A program made the position numbers and the translations under genes. Source: Metarhizobium sp039808465 (GTDB lineage Bacteria; Pseudomonadota; Alphaproteobacteria; Rhizobiales; Rhizobiaceae). From it: a stretch of 30,488 nucleotides of DNA. Within the stretch, counting starts at the first letter, position 1. Every line of letters begins with the position of its first letter. The notes beneath the pieces were generated by a model, which saw only the letters and a program-made list of their open reading frames with translations, was not told the DNA's origin and did no database searches. Positions 15,580 through 25,536 of this stretch are shown one piece after another. Where the stretch lies: positions 1 through 30,488 of the forward strand of contig JBDHTA010000031.1 in NCBI GenBank assembly GCA_039808465.1. Direction: 5' to 3'.

Positions 15580-15616
15580 CTGCCGCCCCTCACCGCAGGG
15601 GCGGCAGTTTGTGTTT
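15580..15616 (+). terminator. Strong intrinsic terminator of ychF
   Basis: CTGCCGCCCCT (15580-15590) and AGGGGCGGCAG (15597-15607) form an 11-bp perfect stem with a 6-base loop, followed by TTTGTGTTT. The stop codon and last codons of the opposing membrane-protein gene lie in this hairpin. Confidence 0.9.
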
Positions 15617-16705
15617 CAGGGCGGGCGGCAGCGCGCTGACGGTCAGCCGCCGGAAATACGGCCAGCCCACGCCGATGGTCAGCACCACCAGCCCGACGAT
15701 CAGCAGCGTCGAAAAAATATAGGTCTCGGGCGCGGCCTTCATCTTCTGGAGGATGCTGGCCGTCGCCAGCCCCAGCGAGACAAGGCCGGACGTGACGAAG
15801 GCGCGCCGGTCGATGACGAGCCCGATCGCCATGAACACCACGACGATGAGGACGACCACTACCGCATCCGCCGATCCCGCTTCGGCGCTGAAAACGCCCT
15901 CGCTGTTGAAATCGCGCAGGAACACGAAGGCGAGCATAGCATAGAGCAGCGCCGGCGCCGCCGCCAGATGCAGCCAGAACGCCACATCCGAACGGCGCGT
16001 GACGCGAAAGCGGTCCGAAAGATCGAAGGCCATCGCGACACCGAACAGGATCAGCGCCGAGACCAGGGAAATCGCCGAGGACAGCATCGGCCGGGCGGTG
16101 ATGAGATCGGGCTCGCCGGTTACCCGCATCAGCAGCAGGAACACGCCGGAAAGCAGCATGCAGGAGACCGCGGCGATCCACAGGCTGAGCGCCAGCGGGA
16201 TGCGGTAGCGCCCGTAAAACGGCAGCAGCATCACCGCGAATGCCAGCGACATCAGCAGCGCCGCCTGCACTGGCTCGAGATCCGGCCCAAACAGCGCATC
16301 GAGACCGGCGATGCCGATCACGAAAATCCAGTAGCAATAGAACAGGGTCAGCACCACCGCCGGAAGCGCCAGCCGCTGCCGCTTGACCAGAACTTCCGTC
16401 AGCACGAGGATGGCGGGCAGCGAGGCGAACAGCGAGCCGATGCCCCATAGCCCCGCCATGGCGATGCAGATGCCGATGGTGATCAGCACATCGTGAAAGC
16501 CGCGCACGAAGCGCGGCGCTTCGGTATCCTCCACCGGCCCGGCAAAGCGGTCCACGCCGCCTGCGAGATCGTCCGCCGCGCCTGTGCCCGGCGATTGCAG
16601 CGCGACACCCCGCGCCAGAAGATAGGGCGCCAGCCTGCCCGCCTGCTCCGGCGAAATGATGCCCTCTCCGGCGGCGCCGTCGAGCACGGTCTTCAATGTC
16701 TGCAT
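15590..16705 (-). CDS. Polytopic membrane protein, DUF2157-like
   Basis: A 371-residue protein with a soluble N-terminal part (about 1-85) followed by roughly ten hydrophobic helices, for example VLITIGICIAMAGLWGI, LALPAVVLTLFYCYWIF, ALLMSLAFAVMLLPF and VVVVLIVVVFMAIGLV. The N-terminal GIISPEQAGRLAPYLLARG resembles the opening of DUF2157 proteins; function is unknown. The ATG at 16705 has AGGGGA six bases upstream. A TTG at 16732 would extend it into an overlap with apt, so the two genes may be translationally coupled. A longer open frame at 15567-16838 in another frame is a shadow. Confidence 0.75.
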   Translation of the reverse strand: MQTLKTVLDGAAGEGIISPEQAGRLAPYLLARGVALQSPGTGAADDLAGGVDRFAGPVEDTEAPRFVRGFHDVLITIGICIAMAGLWGIGSLFASLPAILVLTEVLVKRQRLALPAVVLTLFYCYWIFVIGIAGLDALFGPDLEPVQAALLMSLAFAVMLLPFYGRYRIPLALSLWIAAVSCMLLSGVFLLLMRVTGEPDLITARPMLSSAISLVSALILFGVAMAFDLSDRFRVTRRSDVAFWLHLAAAPALLYAMLAFVFLRDFNSEGVFSAEAGSADAVVVVLIVVVFMAIGLVIDRRAFVTSGLVSLGLATASILQKMKAAPETYIFSTLLIVGLVVLTIGVGWPYFRRLTVSALPPALKHKLPPLR

Positions 16706-16728
16706 GGCTGTCCCCTGCGGTTGCGCCG

Positions 16729-17271
16729 TCAATGCCCGCTGAATTCGACCAGCGTGCGCACCTCGACGCCGAGCGCCTCCAGCTTGCGGCGCCCGCCGAG
16801 ATCCGGCAGGTCGATGACGAAGCAGCAGGAGACCACATCCGCGCCGATCTGGCGCAGAAGCTGCACCGCGCCGATCGCGGTTCCCCCGGTCGCGATCAGG
16901 TCGTCGACCAGAATCACCTTCTCGCCCGGCTGCACCGCGTCGCGATGCATCTCCATCTCGTCGACGCCGTATTCGAGGCTGTAGGCGATGCGTACCGTCT
17001 CATGCGGCAGCTTGCCTTTCTTGCGGATCGGCACGAAGCCCGCCGACAACTGGTGCGCCACCGCGCCGCCGAGAATGAAGCCGCGCGCTTCCATGCCCGC
17101 GATCTTGTCGATCTTCAGGCCCGCATAGGGGTTCACCAGTTCATCCACCGCGCGGCGGAAGGCGCGGGGATTGCCGAGCAGCGTGGTGATATCGCGAAAA
17201 ATAATGCCGGGCTTCGGATAATCCGGAATGGAGCGGATGGAGGCGGCAAGGTCCGACGGATTGATCGTCAT
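16729..17271 (-). CDS. apt: Adenine phosphoribosyltransferase
   Basis: Salvages adenine by joining it to PRPP to make AMP. The 180-residue length is exact for the family. Seen: the N-terminal SIPDYPKPGIIFRDITTLL, GMEARGFILGGAVAHQL, a KGKLP catalytic-loop segment followed by SLEYGVDEMEMH, and the PRPP-binding signature VILVDDLIATGGTAIGA. The ATG at 17271 gives the standard MTINPSDLAASI start, with a weak ribosome site; the frame extends to 17313 without support. It lies downstream of petC on the same strand, separated by a terminator, the usual rhizobial order. Confidence 0.96.
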   Translation of the reverse strand: MTINPSDLAASIRSIPDYPKPGIIFRDITTLLGNPRAFRRAVDELVNPYAGLKIDKIAGMEARGFILGGAVAHQLSAGFVPIRKKGKLPHETVRIAYSLEYGVDEMEMHRDAVQPGEKVILVDDLIATGGTAIGAVQLLRQIGADVVSCCFVIDLPDLGGRRKLEALGVEVRTLVEFSGH

Positions 17272-17333
17272 GAGGGACTCGTCTGTTACTGAGAATGGGC
17301 CCGAACCTAGCAAGCCCCCGGCATGCGGCCAAC

Positions 17334-17357
17334 AAAAAAGGCGATCCGAAGACCGCC
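17334..17357 (-). terminator. UUCG-tetraloop terminator of petABC
   Basis: On the minus strand GGCGGTC-TTCG-GATCGCC (17357-17340, one G-U pair) followed by TTTTTT (17339-17334). This is a C(UUCG)G-loop intrinsic terminator 32 bp past the petC stop. Confidence 0.92.
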
Positions 17358-17388
17358 TTCTTTCAAAGCATCGACCGCAAGGGCGCGA

Positions 17389-18252
17389 TCAGTGTTCCTT
17401 GTTCGCGTAGACCGACTTCTTTGTCAGGTAGACGAGGCCGGTGAAGATCAGCAGGAACACCATGACCATGAAGCCGGTGCGCTTGCGCTCTTCCAGATGC
17501 GGCTCTGCGGCCCACATCAGGAATGCGGAGACGTCCTTGGCGTACTGGTCGACCGTCTGCGGCGCGCCGTCGTCATAGGTCACCTGATCGTCGCTGATCG
17601 GCTGGGCCATGGCAAGCGATGCGGCATTGGCGAAGTACGGGTTGTAATGCGTGCCTTCGCCGACCTCGACGCCAGCCGGGGGCTCTTCATAGCCGGTCAG
17701 CAGCGAGTAGATGTAATCCGGGCCGCCTTCCTGGTACTGGGTGAAGATATCCCAGACGAATTGCGGGAAGCCGCGGGTGATGCCGCGCGCCTTGGCGAGC
17801 AGCGACATATCCGGGGGAGCCGCGCCGTTGTTGGACGCGGCAGCCGCCTCATGGTTGGCGTAGGGCGACGGGAAGTGATCCGACGCCACCGCCTTGCGGG
17901 TGTACATTTCGCCGTCGGCGTTCGGGCCGTCCTGCACTTCGTAATTCGCCGCGAAGGTCTTCACCTGCGCCTCGGAATAGCCGAGATGCTCCAGCGTGCG
18001 GAACGACACGAGGTTCATGGAGTGACAGGCCGCACAGACTTCCGTGTAGACCTTCAGGCCGCGCTGAAGCTGGGCCTTCTCATACTTCCCGAAGGGGCCG
18101 GAGAAGCTCCAGTCCACATTCTTGGGATGCTTGATCGGATAGTGCGGCGTTGCCCCTTCCTCGTGCGCCGCCTCTTCCGCGAAGACGGGAGAGGCGAGGC
18201 CGAGACCGGCCACGACAGCGAGCGACAGGATGCTTGCAACAAGCTTTTTCAT
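17389..18252 (-). CDS. petC: Cytochrome c1 of the cytochrome bc1 complex
   Basis: Heme c subunit of complex III that passes electrons from the Rieske protein to cytochrome c. The 287-residue precursor has a Sec signal (KKLVASILSLAVVAGLGLA, cleavage near VFA-EE), heme-binding CAACH at 73-77, the family block SMNLVSFRTLEHLGYSE, the axial-Met region MAQPISDDQVTYDDG, and a single C-terminal membrane anchor MVMVFLLIFTGLVYLT before KKSVYANKEH. It is the last gene of petABC, 27 bp after petB, and is a separate protein rather than a b-c1 fusion as in Bradyrhizobium fbcH. Confidence 0.96.
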   Translation of the reverse strand: MKKLVASILSLAVVAGLGLASPVFAEEAAHEEGATPHYPIKHPKNVDWSFSGPFGKYEKAQLQRGLKVYTEVCAACHSMNLVSFRTLEHLGYSEAQVKTFAANYEVQDGPNADGEMYTRKAVASDHFPSPYANHEAAAASNNGAAPPDMSLLAKARGITRGFPQFVWDIFTQYQEGGPDYIYSLLTGYEEPPAGVEVGEGTHYNPYFANAASLAMAQPISDDQVTYDDGAPQTVDQYAKDVSAFLMWAAEPHLEERKRTGFMVMVFLLIFTGLVYLTKKSVYANKEH

Positions 18253-18279
18253 GGTTTCATTCCCTCTCAGTCGCTTGTC

Positions 18280-19542
18280 TCAAGCCTTCGCCGTCGCGCC
18301 GTTCTTTTCCAGAACCGCTTCGGTGATGGAATTCGGCAGGCGGCGCGGCGTCTCGAACAGGCCCAGCAACGGCATGATGACGATGAAGAAGCCGAAGTAG
18401 TAGAGCGTGCCGAGCTGCGACAGGACGACGAAGATACCGTCCGCGGGCTGCGAACCCAGCCAGCCGAGCATGATGGCGTTGGCGACGAAGATCCAGAAGA
18501 ACAGCTTGTACCACGGACGGTAGGCGGCCGAGCGGACCTTGGACGTATCGAGCCAGGGCAGGAAGAACAGGATGATGATCGCGCCGAACATCACCAGAAC
18601 GCCGCCGAGCTTCGAGTCGATCGGGCCGACATTGAAGGTGATGGCGCGCAGCATCGCGTAGAACGGCAGGTAGTACCATTCCGGAACGATATGGGCCGGC
18701 GTCTTCAGCGGGTCGGCCATGATGTAGTTGTCCGGATGGCCGAGATAGTTCGGCATGTAGAAGACGAACCACGCATAGACGATCAGGAAGACGGAGACGC
18801 CGAGCGCATCCTTCAGCGTCGCATAGGGCGTGAAGGGAACGGTGTCGGTCTTGGTCTTGACCTCGACGCCGGTCGGGTTGGTCTGGCCGGTGACGTGCAG
18901 CGCCCAGACGTGCAGGACGACGACGCCCGCGATCATGAACGGCAGCAGGTAGTGCAGCGAGAAGAAGCGGTTCAGCGTCGGCTGGTCGACGGCGAAGCCC
19001 CCGAGCAGGAACTGCTGCAACCATTCGCCGACCAGCGGGAAGGCCGAGAAGAAGCCGGTGATGACGGTCGCGCCCCAGAAGGACATCTGACCCCAGGGCA
19101 GAACATAGCCCATGAAGCCGGTCGCCATCATCAGCAGGTAGATGACCACGCCGAGAATCCAGAGGATTTCGCGCGGCGCCTTGTACGAGCCGTAATAGAG
19201 GCCGCGGGCGATGTGCAGGTAGACGGCGATGAAGAAGAACGACGCGCCGTTGGCATGCATGTAGCGCAGCAGCCAGCCATGGTTGACGTCGCGCATGATC
19301 TTTTCGACCGAGACGAAGGCAACCGTCGTATCGGCGGCGTAATGCATGGCGAGAACCACGCCGGTCAGGATCTGCACGACCAGCATGACCGACAGCATGG
19401 CGCCGAAGGTGTAAGCATAGTTCAGGTTTCGCGGGACCGGATAGGCGACGAAGCTGTCATAGATGAGGCGCGGCAGCGGAAGACGCGAATCGATCCACTT
19501 CTCAAGGCCGGTCGCCGGTTGGTAGCTTGAATGACCACTCAT
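18280..19542 (-). CDS. petB: Cytochrome b of the cytochrome bc1 complex
   Basis: The quinol-oxidising, diheme membrane core of complex III, 420 residues. It contains the heme-ligating helices (LLRYMHANGASFFFIAVYLH and FMIAGVVVLHVWALH), the Qo-site PEWYYLPFYAMLRAI, and conserved loops GAATVITGF-like (GATVITGFFSAFPLVGEWL) and FFSLHYLLPF. The ATG at 19542 has AAGGGGAT upstream. It starts 13 bp after the Rieske gene stop, in one operon with it and petC. Confidence 0.97.
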   Translation of the reverse strand: MSGHSSYQPATGLEKWIDSRLPLPRLIYDSFVAYPVPRNLNYAYTFGAMLSVMLVVQILTGVVLAMHYAADTTVAFVSVEKIMRDVNHGWLLRYMHANGASFFFIAVYLHIARGLYYGSYKAPREILWILGVVIYLLMMATGFMGYVLPWGQMSFWGATVITGFFSAFPLVGEWLQQFLLGGFAVDQPTLNRFFSLHYLLPFMIAGVVVLHVWALHVTGQTNPTGVEVKTKTDTVPFTPYATLKDALGVSVFLIVYAWFVFYMPNYLGHPDNYIMADPLKTPAHIVPEWYYLPFYAMLRAITFNVGPIDSKLGGVLVMFGAIIILFFLPWLDTSKVRSAAYRPWYKLFFWIFVANAIMLGWLGSQPADGIFVVLSQLGTLYYFGFFIVIMPLLGLFETPRRLPNSITEAVLEKNGATAKA

Positions 19543-19555
19543 AATCAGTATCCCC

Positions 19556-20134
19556 TTAACCGATCTTGATCACTGTGTCTGAAACGAAAGAAAAGGTCGG
19601 CACGGCGAGGTTCGCAGGCGCCGGACCCTTTCGGATACGACCGGCGGTATCGTAGTGCGAACCGTGGCAGGGACAGAACCATCCGCCGAATTCGCCTGCC
19701 TGACCGAGCGGCACGCAGCCGAGATGGGTGCAGGAGCCGATCATGACGATCCAGTTTTCCTTGCCTTCGCCCGCGGAGCGGTCGAGGTCGGTCGCCTCGG
19801 CTTCGGCCGGAAGGTTGGCGTTGCGCGCCAGCGGATCCTTGAGGTCGGAAAGCGCGACGGCCTTGGCTTCCTCGACTTCCTTATCCGTGCGGTTGCGGAT
19901 GAAGACCGGCTTGCCGCGCCATTTCGCCGTCAGCGACATGCCCGGCTCCAGCGCCGATACGTCCACTTCGATCGAAGCGAGCGCCAGCGTCGAGGCGTCC
20001 GGGCGCATCTGGTCGATAAACGGCCAGGCAACCGAAACGGCACCGACGGCCCCGGCCATGCCCGTGGCCAGATACAGGAAATCGCGGCGAGTGGGCTCGC
20101 CCAGGGTTTCGCTTGTCGTTTCGTGTTCGCTCAC
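19556..20134 (-). CDS. petA: Ubiquinol-cytochrome c reductase iron-sulfur (Rieske) subunit
   Basis: Carries the 2Fe-2S cluster of complex III. Ligand boxes are intact: CTHLGC (C135, H137, C140) and CPCHGSH (C154, C156, H157). The N-terminus has a twin-arginine motif TRRDFLYL (R16, R17) before one membrane helix, consistent with Tat-dependent insertion of the folded cluster protein. The GTG at 20134, with AGAGGA ten bases upstream, gives the 192 residues normal for alphaproteobacteria; longer in-frame starts up to 20218 are rejected. First gene of the pet operon. Confidence 0.96.
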   Translation of the reverse strand: MSEHETTSETLGEPTRRDFLYLATGMAGAVGAVSVAWPFIDQMRPDASTLALASIEVDVSALEPGMSLTAKWRGKPVFIRNRTDKEVEEAKAVALSDLKDPLARNANLPAEAEATDLDRSAGEGKENWIVMIGSCTHLGCVPLGQAGEFGGWFCPCHGSHYDTAGRIRKGPAPANLAVPTFSFVSDTVIKIG

Positions 20135-20240
20135 GGCTAAACCATCCTCTGCGCAAAATATTTCGCGATAACGCATTGCCCCCATGCCGGCGAATCCGAG
20201 CGGACACAATTCGGCCACAGATTCCCCGGCAATCCGGCGC

Positions 20241-20269
20241 GTTCTATGCTTGATCGCAAATTATGTCCA
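20241..20269 (-). promoter_or_regulatory. Putative promoter of petABC
   Basis: Minus strand TGGACA (20269-20264), 17-bp spacer, TAGAAC (20246-20241). Start near 20234 would leave a ~100-nt leader. Confidence 0.4.
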
Positions 20270-20363
20270 GTCTCGGCAAGGGGTTCGGGCACAATGTCGC
20301 GGCATTCAGCCACACTTTTTTCAAACTGCTTGATTTAGGACAAGAACAAGGCCGCTTTTCCAT

Positions 20364-20398
20364 GCGAAACATGCGCCTCGCGCGCGGCGCGATTTCGC
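20364..20398 (-). terminator. Imperfect hairpin after the second ABC gene
   Basis: GCGAAA...GCGCC and GGCGC...TTTCGC pair with an internal mismatch, 19 bp past the stop of the ABC gene on the minus strand. No clear U-run. Confidence 0.35.
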
Positions 20399-20416
20399 CG
20401 CCCACGGAAGCATCCG

Positions 20417-22315
<1,899 letters not shown>

Positions 22316-22363
22316 GGGGCCGATATAGGCCGGAAGAGGCGCCGCGACCAAGCATGCGCCGGA

Positions 22364-23122
22364 TTATATTTTCGTAAGCTTCGCCAGCCGCCCGACGGGA
22401 ATGATTTCCTTTGCACCGGCCCGCCATTCCGCCCCGTGCCAATCCCCCAGCCAGCGGTCGGCGGCAAGGCCCGCTTCCGCGACCAGCGCCTCGATCTCCT
22501 CTTTCGGGGCGAAGGCCAGCCGGGACGCCGCCGAATCGGTGACGCCATCGGCGCGCCGGTAATGCGTTTCATAGGTGACGATGCCGCTCGCCTCGTCGCG
22601 GGAAACGTCGTTCCACGCATAGATCTCGCCCAGTTCGGGATGCGTGACGGCGCGGCCGGATTCCTCCGGCGTCCATTCCCGCCATTCCTCCAGATCCGGA
22701 TTGCGGCTGTCGAAGATGAACCGGCCCTGCGGCGCCAGATGCGCGGCGATGGTTTCCAGCACGGCCAGCCGGTCCTGCCGCGTCAGGAACACCTGAAAGG
22801 CGTGGCCGGTCATCACCACCAGATCGAAGGTTTCGCCGAGCCGCACGTCCCGCGCATCCGCCGCCACCCAGGTCACCCGCTCGCCGCCGGGGCGATGGCG
22901 GGCGATCTCCAGCATCGGCAGCGCCGGATCGACGCCGGTTACCCGCGCCCCGTCCTGAGCCACGTCAGCCGCGAGAAGCCCCGTGCCGCAGCCGAGATCG
23001 AGAACGCTGCCGCAGCCCCGCGCCATCTCCCGGCACCATGCGGTGTCATCGGCCCAGCCGTTCTCGATATCGTAATAGCGGGCGAGATCGGCGTCCTGAT
23101 ACAGCCGGTCTTCTTCCATCAT
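22364..23122 (-). CDS. Class I SAM-dependent methyltransferase
   Basis: A 252-residue soluble methyltransferase of the Methyltransf_25 type. The SAM-binding motif VLDLGCGTGLLAADVA, acidic motif GVDPALPMLEIAR, AADARDVRLGETFDLVVMTG and the post-core APQGRFIFDSRNP are clear. No substrate-specific domain is recognisable. It lies between two ABC exporter genes on the same strand, 48 bp before the second and behind a palindromic repeat. That context suggests, but does not show, modification of an exported compound. Tandem ATGs at 23122 and 23119 follow a GGAGA. Confidence 0.85.
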   Translation of the reverse strand: MMEEDRLYQDADLARYYDIENGWADDTAWCREMARGCGSVLDLGCGTGLLAADVAQDGARVTGVDPALPMLEIARHRPGGERVTWVAADARDVRLGETFDLVVMTGHAFQVFLTRQDRLAVLETIAAHLAPQGRFIFDSRNPDLEEWREWTPEESGRAVTHPELGEIYAWNDVSRDEASGIVTYETHYRRADGVTDSAASRLAFAPKEEIEALVAEAGLAADRWLGDWHGAEWRAGAKEIIPVGRLAKLTKI

Positions 23123-23157
23123 GGCCGTGATTCTCCGTTTCGGTTGCCTGTGGTCCC

Positions 23158-23294
23158 GCCCCTCATCCGGCTGCCGCCACCTTCTCCCCGCATGCGGGGA
23201 GAAGGGATATGCCGCTCTGTTTTCCTCAATCATGAGCGATGCGTGCGGCAAGTCCCCTCTCCCCGCAGGCGGGGAGAGGGTCAGGGTGAGGGGC
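23158..23294. repeat. 137-bp composite palindromic repeat
   Basis: Outer arms GCCCCTCATCC (23158-23168) and GGGTGAGGGGC (23284-23294) are inverted (10 of 11). Inside are two hairpins: a 26-bp perfect palindrome centred on CATG (23180-23205) and 12-bp arms CCCTCTCCCCGC / GCGGGGAGAGGG (23255-23266, 23269-23280). This is the layout of the CT-rich intergenic repeats common in rhizobia. It separates the first ABC gene from the methyltransferase gene and may act as a terminator or mRNA stabiliser. Confidence 0.8.
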
Positions 23295-23306
23295 AAAGCG
23301 GCGAAA

Positions 23307-25169
23307 TTACTCCGCCGCCTCGGTCTCCTCCGTCCCCGCCGACTGGTCGGCGAGGAAACCGCCCGACTGGCGGCTCCACAGATCGGCATAGATGCCGCCC
23401 GCCGCCGCCAGTTCCGCATGGGTGCCGGTCTCCACGATTTCTCCCTTGTCGAGCACGATCAGCCGGTCCATCTCCGTCAGCGTCGACAGGCGGTGGGCAA
23501 TCGCGATCACCGTCTTGCCTTCCATCAGCGCGAACAGGTTTTCCTGAATGGCCGCCTCGACTTCCGAATCCAGCGCCGAGGTCGCCTCGTCCAGAATGAG
23601 GATCGGCGCGTTCTTCAGGAAGACGCGGGCAATGGCGATGCGCTGCCGCTGGCCGCCGGAAAGCTTGACGCCGCGCTCGCCCACCTGCGCGTCCAGCCCC
23701 TTGCGGCCATACATATCCTCCAGCCCGGAAATGAACTCCCAGGCATTGGCGCGCTTCGCCGCCTCGATGATCTCGGCATCGCTCGCCGCCGGATGGCCAT
23801 AGGCGATGTTGTCGCGGATGGAGCGGTGCAGCAGCGCCGTATCCTGCGTCACCACGCCGATCAGCGAGCGCAGGCTGTCCTGCGTCACCTGCGAAATATC
23901 CTGCCCATCGATGGTGATGCGGCCGGATTCGAGATCGTAGAAGCGCAGCAGCAGGTTCATCAGGGTCGTCTTGCCCGCGCCCGAGCGCCCGACCAGACCG
24001 ACCTTCTCACCCGCGCCGATGGCAAGCGTCAGGTCGTGGATGACGCCCTTGTCCTTGCCGTAATGGAAGCGGACGTGATCGTATTCGATCGCTCCCTTCG
24101 GCGCGGCAAGCGTCTTCGCCTCGGCCTTGTCGACGATATCGTGGGCCTTGGTCATCATGCTCATGCCGTCATAGACGGTGCCGATGCTCTCGAACAGCGC
24201 CGAGACTTCCCACATGATCCATTGCGACATGCCGTTGATGCGCATGGCAAGGCCGATGGCGATCGCAATCGCGCCCACCGACACCGTGCCGTTCAGCCAG
24301 AAGGCGATGCTGGCGGCGGAAATCGCAAACAGCGCGATCGCATTGTTGATATCGACGAGGATGTTCAGCAGCGAAATCTGTCGCATCTGCCGGTGAACCG
24401 TGCCGAGAAACTCGTCCATGCCCTCCCGCGCATAGGATTCCTCGCGCCCCGCATGCGAGAACAGCTTGACGGTGGCGATGTTGGTGTAGCTGTCCACCAC
24501 CCGGCCCGTCATCATCGAGCGGGCATCGGCCTGCTCGCTGGAAAGCCGCCGCAGCTTCGGAATGAAGGCGCGCAGGATCAGGCCGTAGACCACGATCCAC
24601 AGCACGAGCGGAATGACCAGCCGCCAGTCCACCGCGAAGACCAGCACCAGCATGGAGATGAAGAAGCTGCCCGCATAGACGAAGACGTCGATGATCTTGA
24701 CCACCGCCTCGCGGATGGCGAGCGACGACTGCATCACCTTGGTCGCGACGCGGCCCGCGAATTCATTGGCGAAGAAGGTCATCGAATGGCGCAGCAGGAA
24801 GCGGTGCATCTGCCAGCGGGCGATCATCGGGAAATTGCCCGCCAGCACCTGATGCATGGTCAGCGTATGCATCGCGCCCGCCAGCGGCAGGCCGATCAGC
24901 AGCAGCGCCGCCATCCACACCAGCTTGCCGCCTTCGTTTTGCAGGAAGGTGTCGCGGTCCGCCGAGGACAGCCAGTCGACGATATTGCCGAGGAACTGGT
25001 AAAGCAGCACTTCGCCGAGCGCGATCAGCGCCGAGCACAGCCCGAGCACCACCAGCCAGCGCGCCGTCGGCTTCGTGTAATACCAGCAGAAGGCAAACAG
25101 CCCCTTGGGGGGCAGCGCCGGTTCTTCCGGCGGAAAAGGATTGAGACGCTGTTCAAACCAGCCAAACAT
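23307..25169 (-). CDS. ABC exporter half-transporter (membrane plus ATPase domains), copy 1
   Basis: A 620-residue MsbA-type exporter similar in sequence to the one at 20417. Membrane domain about 30-340; ATPase with Walker A GRSGAGKTTLMNLL, Q-loop GVVTQDTALLHRSIRDN, signature LSGGQRQRIAIARVFL, Walker B ILILDEATSALDSE and AIAHRLSTL. All catalytic motifs are consensus. The C-terminal tail LADQSAGTEETEAAE is acidic. The ATG at 25169 (MFGWFEQRLNPFPPEEP) has GGAG eight bases upstream; the open frame to 25340 crosses the leader region and is not supported. It follows a 15-codon leader ORF by ~150 nt. Confidence 0.92.
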   Translation of the reverse strand: MFGWFEQRLNPFPPEEPALPPKGLFAFCWYYTKPTARWLVVLGLCSALIALGEVLLYQFLGNIVDWLSSADRDTFLQNEGGKLVWMAALLLIGLPLAGAMHTLTMHQVLAGNFPMIARWQMHRFLLRHSMTFFANEFAGRVATKVMQSSLAIREAVVKIIDVFVYAGSFFISMLVLVFAVDWRLVIPLVLWIVVYGLILRAFIPKLRRLSSEQADARSMMTGRVVDSYTNIATVKLFSHAGREESYAREGMDEFLGTVHRQMRQISLLNILVDINNAIALFAISAASIAFWLNGTVSVGAIAIAIGLAMRINGMSQWIMWEVSALFESIGTVYDGMSMMTKAHDIVDKAEAKTLAAPKGAIEYDHVRFHYGKDKGVIHDLTLAIGAGEKVGLVGRSGAGKTTLMNLLLRFYDLESGRITIDGQDISQVTQDSLRSLIGVVTQDTALLHRSIRDNIAYGHPAASDAEIIEAAKRANAWEFISGLEDMYGRKGLDAQVGERGVKLSGGQRQRIAIARVFLKNAPILILDEATSALDSEVEAAIQENLFALMEGKTVIAIAHRLSTLTEMDRLIVLDKGEIVETGTHAELAAAGGIYADLWSRQSGGFLADQSAGTEETEAAE

Positions 25170-25320
25170 GACAAGCTCCAGTGAACCCCGCGTCCGGGCG
25201 AAAACGGGGCCGTCAACGCCTGAAATGGCGGCGCGGCAGGCCGGGGACGCGGGAGCGCGCCGCAAACCGGCACGCAATGATGAAATCAGGGAAGAAAGAT
25301 CGGCGAAACGCCGGAAACGC

Positions 25321-25368
25321 CTACTGCCAGCCGGCAGCATGAGGGAGCAGGCGAATCATGATATCCAT
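25321..25368 (-). CDS. Putative 15-residue leader peptide upstream of the ABC exporter
   Basis: The sequence ATG at 25368 opens a 16-codon ORF, MDIMIRLLPHAAGWQ then TAG, preceded by AGGGAG at the ideal six-base spacing. It ends ~150 nt before the exporter start. The ribosome site is better than most in this window, which is the main support. It resembles the layout of translational attenuators for antibiotic- or metabolite-responsive exporters. Whether it is translated is unknown. Confidence 0.4.
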   Translation of the reverse strand: MDIMIRLLPHAAGWQ

Positions 25369-25480
25369 GGAACACTCCCTGAAAGGCGTTGAAGATGCGG
25401 CTTTGTAGCGCAGGCCGGGGCTTTTGCACAGCCCCGCCGCCTAAAAAAGTCACTCCGGACGGTTTGTCCCCTGCCCGCCG

Positions 25481-25509
25481 TTGCAGCCGCGCCACAATCG
25501 CCGTATCCC
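25481..25509 (+). promoter_or_regulatory. Putative promoter of trmL
   Basis: TTGCAG (25481-25486), 17-bp spacer, TATCCC (25504-25509), 28 bp before the trmL ATG. Confidence 0.4.
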
Positions 25510-25536
25510 TCAGCGGATCACGCAACGGGATCGGCC

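Larger units (their letters stand above)
25170..25536. other. 367-bp intergenic region between ABC exporter and trmL
   Basis: Divergent upstream regions. It holds the short leader ORF at 25321-25368 (minus), a hairpin GGGGCT / AGCCCC around 25417-25435, a possible minus promoter upstream of that ORF, and the trmL promoter. No further gene is supported. Confidence 0.6.

Noticed and set aside
15567..16838. 423-codon minus-strand frame overlapping the membrane-protein gene
   Set aside because: It is Arg/Gly/Ala-rich without hydrophobic helices and also overlaps apt, whereas the adjacent frame gives regular membrane helices and a good ribosome site.
17323..19530. 735-codon open frame on the plus strand opposite petB and petC
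   Set aside because: The minus strand encodes intact cytochrome b and c1. The plus-strand translation is His/Arg/Asp-rich with no recognisable motif, a normal by-product of GC-rich codon bias.
23121..25184. 687-codon open frame on the plus strand opposite the ABC exporter
   Set aside because: Antisense shadow of a gene with complete ABC motifs; low-complexity His/Arg/Asp composition.
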